This document shows positions 1-6,294 of a stretch of DNA of 13,829 nt, in pieces. Source of the DNA: Burkholderiales bacterium (lineage in GTDB: Bacteria; Pseudomonadota; Gammaproteobacteria; Burkholderiales; SG8-41); the NCBI GenBank assembly GCA_005800795.1, contig SYEN01000405.1, positions 1 to 13,829 on the forward strand. Direction: 5' to 3'. Each line of letters opens with the position of its first letter. Position 1 is the first letter of the stretch. The notes beneath the pieces were generated by a model, which did no database searches, had not been told where the DNA came from, and saw only the letters and a list, made by a program, of their open reading frames with translations. The position numbers and the translations under genes were made by a program.

Positions 1-460
1 GCTGCGCGCGGTGCAGCCAGTATTCGACAAAATCAAGGATCAGCAGCATCACAATAAATGCACCAATCGAGTTGCGCGCGAGGCCCGGAATCAAGTCCTC
101 GATATTGGGACGCACGATGTCATGCATGCGCAGCCACGCGTCGAGTTCATCAACAGGGACCACCAGCACAAAAAAAATCAACAGCGGCAGCACGCCCAGG
201 CGATTCAACCACGTGTAGATCACGTCGGCGCGTATCGCGCGCATTTCACGCCAACGCTCAACAGGCCGCCATGCCTCCAGCGGCCTTAACAGCAGGAACA
301 GCACGGCGATCTCCAGCACGCCGAGCATCACCACGCCCAGTCCGTCGTATACGTCTTCTGCGTACGCCATCAACTCCAGCTTGAAGGTCAGCGGCTGCAG
401 CCATTGCTCGAACAACCAACTCTGCACCGCCACGAACCCTTGTATCAACGCATCGATCAT
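1..460 (-). CDS. Sterol desaturase / fatty acid hydroxylase superfamily membrane protein, N-terminal part (cut by window edge)
   Basis: The first 153 codons of a gene that continues beyond base 1. The protein is hydrophobic, with likely membrane segments at about residues 38-60, 79-101 and 130-148. The last residues visible are DFVEYWLHRAQ (143-153). A Tyr-Trp-Leu-His-Arg run at the end of a membrane helix is the usual opening of the first histidine box (HxxxH type) of the diiron sterol desaturase/fatty-acid hydroxylase superfamily. The later boxes that would prove it lie outside the window. The ATG at 460-458 overlaps the TGA of the upstream deacetylase gene as ATGA, which implies translational coupling and fixes the start. 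Known family members hydroxylate or desaturate lipids, sterols or carotenoids in the membrane; the substrate here cannot be read. The family call rests on topology and one partial motif. Confidence 0.75.
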   Translation of the reverse strand, partial: MIDALIQGFVAVQSWLFEQWLQPLTFKLELMAYAEDVYDGLGVVMLGVLEIAVLFLLLRPLEAWRPVERWREMRAIRADVIYTWLNRLGVLPLLIFFVLVVPVDELDAWLRMHDIVRPNIEDLIPGLARNSIGAFIVMLLILDFVEYWLHRAQ

Positions 461-1197
461 GACACGCCCTTCAAAGTATCAAAGCAAAAGCCGCGCGCCT
501 TGAGTCCCGTCAACAACGGGTCGAACACCGCCGGAGCCCAACCGTCCTTGCGCGAACGGATGCCCAGATGCATGACAAGAATTTCGCCATCGCGGATATC
601 GCGCAGTGCGTTCTTTAGCAGCATGACATTAGGGTAAGTCTCAGACGGCAGTTCGTCACCGAGAAACCCCGCTTGCCCCCACTTCACATGACGCGGGTAG
701 CCACATTGTTTGGCAAGTTCCAAGGCACCCGGCGTGGTGATGCCGCCCGGCGCGCGCCACAGCTTCTCCATCTTCTTGCCGGTCATCCTGGTGAAGACAT
801 CTTCCACGCGATTCAGTTCATGACACATCGCGTCGCGATCCAGCGTCTCGCGCTTGCCGTTCATGTGCACATAGAGCGTGCGGCCATCCTGCGTATCGCC
901 GCGAAAATAGCCATGATGCCAGGTGTGCGTGGCGAACACATGCCCCTCCGCCACGCGGGCACGCCAATAGTCGGCCCATTCTGCGCCCAACGTCCAGTCG
1001 CCACGGTACGTTCGTTCGTTGGCCAAAAAAAACGTCGCCTTGACGTTGTGCTTGTTGAGCGTGCTGGCGATCAACTCAGCGTGGTTCATCCAGCCGGTGT
1101 CGATGGTCAGATACAGCGTACCCTTGCACTGTTGCGCATGCGACGTTGAGACCAGCAGCGCAACAACCCATATAAGAATGCTACTCGCGTGGCGCAT
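457..1197 (-). CDS. Secreted polysaccharide deacetylase-like (NodB homology) protein
   Basis: A 246-residue protein. The reading frame is open further upstream to 1275, but the ATG at 1197 gives a clean signal peptide (residues 1-21, hydrophobic core ILIWVVALLV, cleavage likely after SHA), so this start is preferred. NodB-fold motifs can be followed. TIDTG (31-35) stands for the usual TFDDG. HTWHH (91-95) matches the metal-binding H(S/T)xxH. RAPGG (148-152) matches the RxPxG motif. VMH (208-210) supplies the late motif His. The second Asp of motif 1, normally a metal ligand, is Thr34, which is unusual. Family members remove N- or O-acetyl groups from peptidoglycan, chitin or other glycans, outside the cytoplasm. 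The gene start overlaps the end of the upstream beta-propeller gene by 17 bases, and its stop overlaps the downstream desaturase-like start, so the three form one operon. The fold is secure; activity and substrate are not. Confidence 0.85.
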   Translation of the reverse strand: MRHASSILIWVVALLVSTSHAQQCKGTLYLTIDTGWMNHAELIASTLNKHNVKATFFLANERTYRGDWTLGAEWADYWRARVAEGHVFATHTWHHGYFRGDTQDGRTLYVHMNGKRETLDRDAMCHELNRVEDVFTRMTGKKMEKLWRAPGGITTPGALELAKQCGYPRHVKWGQAGFLGDELPSETYPNVMLLKNALRDIRDGEILVMHLGIRSRKDGWAPAVFDPLLTGLKARGFCFDTLKGVS

Positions 1198-2164
1198 GAT
1201 TGCGCAAATAAATACCGTGCGGCGAGCGGCCCACCGGAATCTGCTGTTTGACCTTGCGGGTTTCCAGATCAACAACCGTCACCTTTTGCACCCAGCGCGA
1301 AGTCACCCACAGTTCCTTGCCGTCGGCGGTTATCTCCATATCATCCGGCCCGCCCGGTACGGGGAAGGTTTCCAGCACGGACAGCGTGTTCATGTCGATA
1401 ATCGAAATGCTGTTTGCCACACGATTAGTCACGAACAAACGCCGCTTGTCGCCCAAGGCAGCGAAGTTGTGCGTGCCTTTGGCCGTGGTAATGTGCTTGA
1501 CGATCTTGCCGCTTTTCGCATCCATTACCACGACGTGATCCTCACCGAGCAAACCAACCAAAAGATGCTTGCCATCGGGTGTGAGCCAGATACCCACCGG
1601 CGCCTTTCCCACCGGGTGCACAGATCGCACCTTGTGATTGGCGAGATCAATGAACGCGACTTCGTTGCTGCGCTCCAGTGTGATGTAGACGGTACTGCTG
1701 TCCGCGCTGAAGGCCATGTGACTGGGACCGCGCGGCGTGGGAATGCGCTTCACCAGTTTGTAATCATCCGCGCTGTAAATGTCGGTGCGATCCAGTGCCA
1801 GCGATGCCGACACCAGCCATTTTTTGTCGGGCGAAAAACCAATCTGATACGGATCGCTGATCTTGCTGATGCGCTTTTGAAACGCACCCGTGACCGGATC
1901 GACGAAGGTGAGATCGTTGCTTTGCACGCTGCCGATGATGAGCGACTTGTCATCCGGCGTAATCGCCCAGTGGTGCGGCTCGCGGCCCACGCGTGTGCGC
2001 GAAATTTCCTTGTAGGTTTTGGTGTCGATCAGACTCAAGGTGTCGTCGTTGGAATTCAGAACGAACGCGAGTTGCGCCAGCGCCGCGCTAGGCAAACCCA
2101 GCGGCAGACACAACAGCGCAGCAGACAGAATATTTAAGTATTTGTTTTTAAGGGATTTTTTCAT
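1181..2164 (-). CDS. Secreted YVTN/YncE-family beta-propeller protein
   Basis: A 327-residue protein. The frame is open to 2215, but the ATG at 2164 begins a typical signal peptide (MKKSLKNK, then a hydrophobic core, cleavage near ALA-Q at 30/31). An AGGA lies 12 bases upstream, rather far. The mature part is built of repeats of about 40 residues, each with the pattern of small hydrophobic strands, DxxTxxVxxxIPVGxxPxGI and TPDGKxLxV. Examples are VGREPHHWAITPDD, VGKAPVGIWLTPDG, VPGGPDDMEITADG and VGRSPHGIYL near the C-terminus. This is the YVTN-type propeller, probably seven blades. Such proteins act in the periplasm or on the surface as binding or scaffold modules; no catalytic residues are evident. 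It is the first gene of the operon with the deacetylase and desaturase-like genes, so a shared envelope role is inferred. It follows the DadA-like gene by 74 bases on the same strand and could be partly co-transcribed with it. Confidence 0.88.
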   Translation of the reverse strand: MKKSLKNKYLNILSAALLCLPLGLPSAALAQLAFVLNSNDDTLSLIDTKTYKEISRTRVGREPHHWAITPDDKSLIIGSVQSNDLTFVDPVTGAFQKRISKISDPYQIGFSPDKKWLVSASLALDRTDIYSADDYKLVKRIPTPRGPSHMAFSADSSTVYITLERSNEVAFIDLANHKVRSVHPVGKAPVGIWLTPDGKHLLVGLLGEDHVVVMDAKSGKIVKHITTAKGTHNFAALGDKRRLFVTNRVANSISIIDMNTLSVLETFPVPGGPDDMEITADGKELWVTSRWVQKVTVVDLETRKVKQQIPVGRSPHGIYLRNHAPRE

Positions 2165-2190
2165 ATACTTATGATTTCCTGTGCATACAA

Positions 2191-2228
2191 CGATTGTGCC
2201 TAGATTACGGTGCACAAGGTTTGCACAA
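2191..2228 (-). promoter_or_regulatory. Cluster of GCACAA/TTGTGC half-sites upstream of the beta-propeller operon
   Basis: In the 74-base gap before the beta-propeller gene, TTGTGC (2194-2199) faces GCACAA (2212-2217), and a second TGCACAA copy lies 11 bases further on (2222-2228 after 2211-2217). A direct repeat at one helical turn plus an inverted partner is what a transcription factor operator often looks like. No good -35/-10 pair could be assigned nearby, so this is a tentative operator, not a demonstrated one. Confidence 0.3.
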
Positions 2229-2238
2229 AATTAAAACA

Positions 2239-3477
2239 TTAAAAGCGTCCCGCGCCAAACGGCGTGGCATCGATGTTGGTGGGCCGTCCGCCGATCATTT
2301 CCGCAATCAAACGGCCGGTTGGCGCACCGCCACACAACCCGACGTGGCCATGGCCGAACGCGTACCACACGTTGGGCATTTTCGACGCCGGCCCAATCAC
2401 GGGCAACGAATCCGGCATTGACGGCCGGCGGCCCATCCATTTCGTCGCATCGACGTTGCTGATGCCGGGAAATATCGCCTGCATCTGTTTCGACAGCACA
2501 TCGGCGCGCCCATAATTCGGCTCGGTATCGTTGCCCGCGAATTCGCTTTGCCCGGCGATTCTTAATCCCATTTCCATGGGCGTAACAAACACCTTTTGCT
2601 GCGGCAAAAACACCGGCATCGGCAGCGTAAAGCGCGGATCGGAAAACGTTACGTGATAGCCGCGCTCGGCTTCGAGCGGCAAATTATCGCCTAGCTTCGC
2701 CGTAAATTCGTTCGAATGCGAGCCGGCGCAGATCACCAGCGACTCCAGCGGCAAATGGCCCGCGTCCGTTACCAGTGCACGCGGGCCTTCGGGCGAGAAT
2801 TCGATATCCAGTACCTTGCGCTGCAGGATCTTGCCGCCATCTTTCTGAAACTGTTCGGCCAGCGCCTTGGTCAGGCGTTCCGGATTGGTGACGTGGCCCT
2901 GTTCCGGCAAATACAGCCCGGCTACGTAGCTGCCAGCAAGTTGTGGCACCTTTTGCCGGATGGCGGCGCCGTCGATTTCCTCGATCACCACGCCACGGTC
3001 GCGCCGCAGCTTCCATGGCAACGCGTCTCGTTGCAGGGCCTCACGCGACGAATACGCTACCACGTACCCCTGTTGACGAATCATATCCGTGACACCCGCG
3101 TTTTGCACCAGCGGCGCGTAGGCATCGAATGTTTGCTTCAACAAGGGCCGCAGCGCATCGGCAATCTGCTCCACGCGCGACAGCCTTGACGCAGCCACCA
3201 GCCGCAAAAACCACGGTAGCGCCTTCAAGAAATGCGCGGGCCGTATCGCCAGCGGCCCCATTGGATCCGACAGAAACCCCGGCACCTTCTGTAAAACGCC
3301 AGGAAGCGCCTGCGGCACGCACGAACCCGGGCTCAAAATCCCGGCGTTGCCAAACGAGGTATATTCGCCCGGTGGGCGCATATCCACCACCGTAACCGCG
3401 TGGCCGTCGCGCCGCAGGTAACTTGCCGTGGCAATGCCGACAATGCCGGCGCCGATGATGATAATGTTTTTAGCCAC
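2239..3477 (-). CDS. DadA-like FAD-dependent D-amino-acid dehydrogenase
   Basis: A 412-residue flavoprotein of the DAO/DadA superfamily; E. coli DadA is about 430. The N-terminus has the FAD-binding Rossmann motif GAGIVG (9-14) and ends strand 2 with VVD (30-32). The stretch TSFGNAGILSPG (40-51) matches the DadA-type NAGxxSPG segment. Near the C-terminus, MGRRPSMPDSLPVIG and the later GHGHVGLCGGAPTG form the second FAD-contact region typical of the family. Known members oxidatively deaminate D-amino acids, or N-methyl and secondary amino acids, to 2-oxo acids, passing electrons to the respiratory chain from the inner face of the membrane. The start is GTG at 3477-3475, with GGGGA seven bases upstream. 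No alanine racemase gene adjoins it, so D-alanine specificity is not implied. It could equally act on another amino or imino acid. It is preceded by its own promoter and lies back-to-back with the tRNA gene. Confidence 0.87.
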   Translation of the reverse strand: MAKNIIIIGAGIVGIATASYLRRDGHAVTVVDMRPPGEYTSFGNAGILSPGSCVPQALPGVLQKVPGFLSDPMGPLAIRPAHFLKALPWFLRLVAASRLSRVEQIADALRPLLKQTFDAYAPLVQNAGVTDMIRQQGYVVAYSSREALQRDALPWKLRRDRGVVIEEIDGAAIRQKVPQLAGSYVAGLYLPEQGHVTNPERLTKALAEQFQKDGGKILQRKVLDIEFSPEGPRALVTDAGHLPLESLVICAGSHSNEFTAKLGDNLPLEAERGYHVTFSDPRFTLPMPVFLPQQKVFVTPMEMGLRIAGQSEFAGNDTEPNYGRADVLSKQMQAIFPGISNVDATKWMGRRPSMPDSLPVIGPASKMPNVWYAFGHGHVGLCGGAPTGRLIAEMIGGRPTNIDATPFGAGRF

Positions 3478-3530
3478 GCTGCGTTCCCCGGTTTCTTGAA
3501 ATACAATGGTAAGGTTTTCAGTAACGGGAG

Positions 3531-3536
3531 ATTATA
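3531..3536 (-). promoter_or_regulatory. Probable -10 element for the DadA-like gene
   Basis: On the minus strand a perfect TATAAT reads from 3536 to 3531, about 54 bases before the GTG start. This would place transcription start near 3524 and leave a leader of roughly 48 bases. No convincing -35 hexamer is found at 16-18 bases spacing, so an activator may be needed. The site lies only about 20 bases from the divergent tRNA promoter. Confidence 0.45.
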
Positions 3537-3557
3537 GAGGACGCGTAGCACGGCGCG

Positions 3558-3593
3558 TTGTCTCCGCCGCTACAACAGTGGTAAAATCCGCGC
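3558..3593 (+). promoter_or_regulatory. Probable sigma-70 promoter of the tRNA-Val gene with G+C-rich discriminator
   Basis: TTGTCT (3558-3563) and TAAAAT (3582-3587) are separated by 18 bases. The -10 is preceded by TGG, giving an extended -10. Directly after it comes CCGCGC (3588-3593), a G+C-rich discriminator typical of stable-RNA promoters under stringent control. Transcription would start near 3594 and leave a 5' leader of about 57 bases. CCGCGC pairs with GCGCGG (3602-3607) across an 8-base loop, although the upstream arm is mostly before the predicted start and may not be in the RNA. Confidence 0.5.
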
Positions 3594-3650
3594 CGCTGGA
3601 AGCGCGGTGCTGAATGTACTAACTTGTTCAAGCTGCCAACTGTCTCTTCC

Positions 3651-3725
3651 GGGCGGTTAACTCAGCGGTAGAGTGCCACCTTCACACGGTGGAAGCCACT
3701 GGTTCGATCCCAGTACCGCCCACCA
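3651..3725 (+). tRNA. tRNA-Val (anticodon CAC), CCA encoded
   Basis: A full cloverleaf can be drawn. The acceptor stem GGGCGGT pairs with ACCGCCC. The D arm is ACTC/GAGT with loop AGCGGTA. The anticodon stem CCACC/GGTGG encloses the loop TTCACAC, giving anticodon CAC at 34-36, which reads GUG valine codons. The variable loop is AAGCC. The T arm is ACTGG/CCAGT with loop TTCGATC. Discriminator A and a genomic CCA end the gene. Length is 75 bases and all stems are perfectly paired, so it looks functional. Only seven bases separate it from the stop of the convergent CoA-transferase gene, and no intrinsic terminator is visible after it. Confidence 0.96.
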
Positions 3726-3732
3726 TTGAACA

Positions 3733-6126
3733 TCAACCACCTGCCGCGTTTTCGTGATGGGTTGACCATGGCTCCAGCGATTCCGACCCAACCACTTTAT
3801 CCTGACGCAGTTGCGCAATAGCGGCGGCGTCATATCCCACTTCCCGCAATAACGCATCGGTGTGCTGGCCCGCCAGCGTTCCGGCGACACAGTGTGTGTG
3901 ACTTTCGGCGAAGTCGAGCACGGGTGCGTGACGCAGGTACGGACCATAACGCAGGTGGCTGCACTCGCGTGTAAAGCCGTTGGCATCTACGTGGGCATCC
4001 CTGAGCCAGAAATCACCCGCAACCCCGCCATCGGCCCGCACACAGCCTATGCCAGCACCGCCCAGCCGCGTCTCCCATGTGTCCGCGCTGGCGGTGAGGA
4101 ATGCGGTCGACAACTGCGCGGCGAGCACCGCGTCGTGAGTGAGGCGCATTTGCACGTCGCGGAAACGGGCGTCCTGCGCCAAGGTTGCAAGGCCCATCAC
4201 CTGACACAGCGCGTTGAATTGCGCATCGCCTTCAATCGCCAGAAACACCCAGCCTTCGGCACAGCGGTAGAGGCGATGCAACGCGTGCAGTCCGTAAAGG
4301 TCTGCGTCCACTTTCATGCGGTTCGGCTTGTCGCGATAACGCACGGCGTCGTCGAAGTTGGCATACAGGTTGGCCCGCATCATGTTGACATGGATGCGCT
4401 GTCCGATGCCCAGGCGCTCGGCGGCGAATAAGCCCAGCATCGCGCCGGTGGCCACCAGCATCGAGGTGTTGGGATCCGGATTGACCTCGTTTGCACGCAT
4501 CAGACGCCGTGCAGCTTCGGTGAGCGTTGCGATATCGGCGGCACCTTCAGATGGCATGCCGACCCCCGCCTGGTGAAGGGCGCCACCACACTGCGCACCG
4601 GCAATCGGGTGCGAGCAAGGGCGCTGCGCACCGGGCGAATCGGGGCCATAGCCGTTGGCGGATAACCACACGACTTTAGGATTGAAACCGCGGGCGCGCT
4701 CGTAACCGAAGCCGAGTTTATCCGGCACGCCGGGGCGAAAATTGTGCGCGATCAGATCAGCTTGCGGTAATAGCTTATCCAGAATCTCGCGTCCCCTGGG
4801 TGACTTCAGTTCGATGCAAATGGATTCTTTGCCCACGTTGTATTTGATCGCCCCGAGCCCGCTTGCCATTGCGCCGCCCACGCGACGTCCCGGATCACCA
4901 CCGATCGGCTCGATCTTGATCACGCGTGCACCCAGGTCAGCCAGCATTGAGCAACCCAACGGGGTGGCGATGATGCTGGCAAACTCCAGCACGGTAATGC
5001 CCGCCAAAGGTGCGCGGTCCTTGATGTGTTGCCGTGGCGAGATGAAAGTAGCATCGCCCGCGGCGTGTTCAGCTGGCGTGGCGTTAACGCGGGCCGGCGT
5101 GGCTTCCAACGCGGCCGCGGGACCAAGCCATCGTATGGCGCCCAACACGGGATGACGACCGTCCACGACATCACCCGCCAGCGTCAGATCCGTATCGTCC
5201 AACGCCTGTTGTGTCGTCTGGTACGGAGCCGCCGCCACGTTGCCATCCTTGCGAAATGCAGCCAACCAGTCGGCCGCCGGGTGTTCACGCATGCGTGCCA
5301 GCATGGCCGCTCGCACCTGCTCCGTGGCATGCCCAGGCCACACGGCGCTCGGCTTGTCGCGGATGTCTGCCGGTGGCACATCGGCTAGTCCAGTCAGCTT
5401 GAGATAGTTACGAAACAAGTGATCCAGCAGATTGCCCAGTTGCAGCCAGTTGCCGTCTTGTCCCTGCACCGGCTGATAGGGCAGCGTGTGCTGCTTCGCG
5501 GCTGGCGGGTCCGGCGCCAGGAGATGCGGATAGCGTGACTCGAACTGGGCGCGCGCAAGCCCCTGCGTGTCGTAGGGGATCATCCCCTGCAGCAGGCTGG
5601 TCTCCACGCGTTCACCGCAGCCGGTGCGGGCACGATTCATCAGGGCGGCGAGGATGCCCTGTACGGCGATCTGTGCCGCGCCAAAGGTCGCCACCTGCAC
5701 GGCGGCATAGGCCGGTCCGGCTCGCTCATGCTGACCTTCAAACAGGGCCATGCGCCCGCTCTTGGCGGCAACGAGGCCTTCGCACATGGGGTAGCGCGCG
5801 TAAGCACCTTTCATACCCCAGCCGGAAATATTCAGCAGTATCTGATGTGCCTTGCGCCGGGGCGCTGTGTCATCCGGGCCCAGTGTCGTCAGCAGCACGT
5901 CGGCGGCAGACGCTGCCTGCTCGTATTCGACACCTGCAGCCGCTTGTAGCACTTGCTTGCCGCGCAGCAACAGCGGCGCGGCCGGATGGTTGCGAATCCT
6001 GTCACAAGGGATGGTCATCACCGCGGCGCCGAAATCGGCGAGCACCATGCTGGCCAGTGCCGTGGCAGGATGCAAGCCGAGGTCCACAACACGCAGTCCG
6101 GCCAGCAAAGGATTGTTTTTGGGCAA
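3733..6126 (-). CDS. Double-domain CaiB/BaiF family (class III) CoA-transferase-like protein
   Basis: A 797-residue protein, about twice the usual family length, made of two CaiB/BaiF-type halves. The first half opens with LLAGLRVVDLG and carries GERVETSLL (171-179). The second opens with PLAGITVLEFASIIATPLG (373-391), followed by ADLGARVIKIEPIGGDPGR, HNFRPGVPDKLGFGYE and GQRIHVNMM. Class III transferases move CoA between carboxylic acids through an Asp-bound anhydride/thioester. At the expected position, a fixed distance before the GILAAL-type helix, the first half has Thr147 and the second Ser555, so neither shows the canonical Asp. The start is TTG (6126-6124), with AAGG close upstream. 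An in-frame stop lies just above, and the domain begins at once, so TTG is preferred. It is divergent from the GGT-like gene and convergent with the tRNA gene. The family is clear; enzymatic activity is uncertain. Confidence 0.88.
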   Translation of the reverse strand: MPKNNPLLAGLRVVDLGLHPATALASMVLADFGAAVMTIPCDRIRNHPAAPLLLRGKQVLQAAAGVEYEQAASAADVLLTTLGPDDTAPRRKAHQILLNISGWGMKGAYARYPMCEGLVAAKSGRMALFEGQHERAGPAYAAVQVATFGAAQIAVQGILAALMNRARTGCGERVETSLLQGMIPYDTQGLARAQFESRYPHLLAPDPPAAKQHTLPYQPVQGQDGNWLQLGNLLDHLFRNYLKLTGLADVPPADIRDKPSAVWPGHATEQVRAAMLARMREHPAADWLAAFRKDGNVAAAPYQTTQQALDDTDLTLAGDVVDGRHPVLGAIRWLGPAAALEATPARVNATPAEHAAGDATFISPRQHIKDRAPLAGITVLEFASIIATPLGCSMLADLGARVIKIEPIGGDPGRRVGGAMASGLGAIKYNVGKESICIELKSPRGREILDKLLPQADLIAHNFRPGVPDKLGFGYERARGFNPKVVWLSANGYGPDSPGAQRPCSHPIAGAQCGGALHQAGVGMPSEGAADIATLTEAARRLMRANEVNPDPNTSMLVATGAMLGLFAAERLGIGQRIHVNMMRANLYANFDDAVRYRDKPNRMKVDADLYGLHALHRLYRCAEGWVFLAIEGDAQFNALCQVMGLATLAQDARFRDVQMRLTHDAVLAAQLSTAFLTASADTWETRLGGAGIGCVRADGGVAGDFWLRDAHVDANGFTRECSHLRYGPYLRHAPVLDFAESHTHCVAGTLAGQHTDALLREVGYDAAAIAQLRQDKVVGSESLEPWSTHHENAAGG

Positions 6127-6224
6127 GGGCCTTAGACCAATGCAATAGTGGAATCGTCACGCAATCTATCCTGTGGCAGGGCGAAGCGTCAATCACGCAC
6201 GATCAAGCCCCGGCCAGCGCTTGC

Positions 6225-6280
6225 CTGTTGGCGCAGCGTCTCATCGGCTAGTGTAAGCTAGGCTCCATTGCCGCCAACAG
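6225..6280 (+). promoter_or_regulatory. Inverted repeat in the leader of the GGT-like gene, abutting its ribosome binding site
   Basis: CTGTTGGCG (6225-6233) and CGCCAACAG (6272-6280) are perfect 9-base complements, 38 bases apart. The 3' arm runs into the Shine-Dalgarno AGAGGAG (6279-6285) of the gene starting at 6295. Between the arms GCTAG occurs twice, ten bases apart (6247-6251 and 6257-6261). If transcribed, the arms would form a stem touching the ribosome binding site; otherwise this may be a looping operator in the divergent control region. The rest of the 168-base gap (6127-6294) shows no confident promoter hexamers. Confidence 0.35.
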
Positions 6281-6294
6281 AGGAGTCCCGTGCC

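Noticed and set aside
1019..2137. Plus-strand open frame of 372 codons opposite the beta-propeller gene
   Set aside because: It is the antisense shadow of the gene at 1181-2164, has no recognisable domains, and crosses the deacetylase boundary. The minus-strand frames carry clear families.
3651..3725. tRNA 3' end as an integration site of a genomic island
   Set aside because: No second copy of the tRNA 3' end, no integrase and no mobility gene are visible in the window, although a distant att copy cannot be excluded.
5535..6251. Plus-strand open frame of 238 codons opposite the CoA-transferase gene
   Set aside because: Its composition is rich in Arg, Pro and Ser, as expected of a GC-rich antisense shadow, with no motif, and it covers the divergent promoter region.
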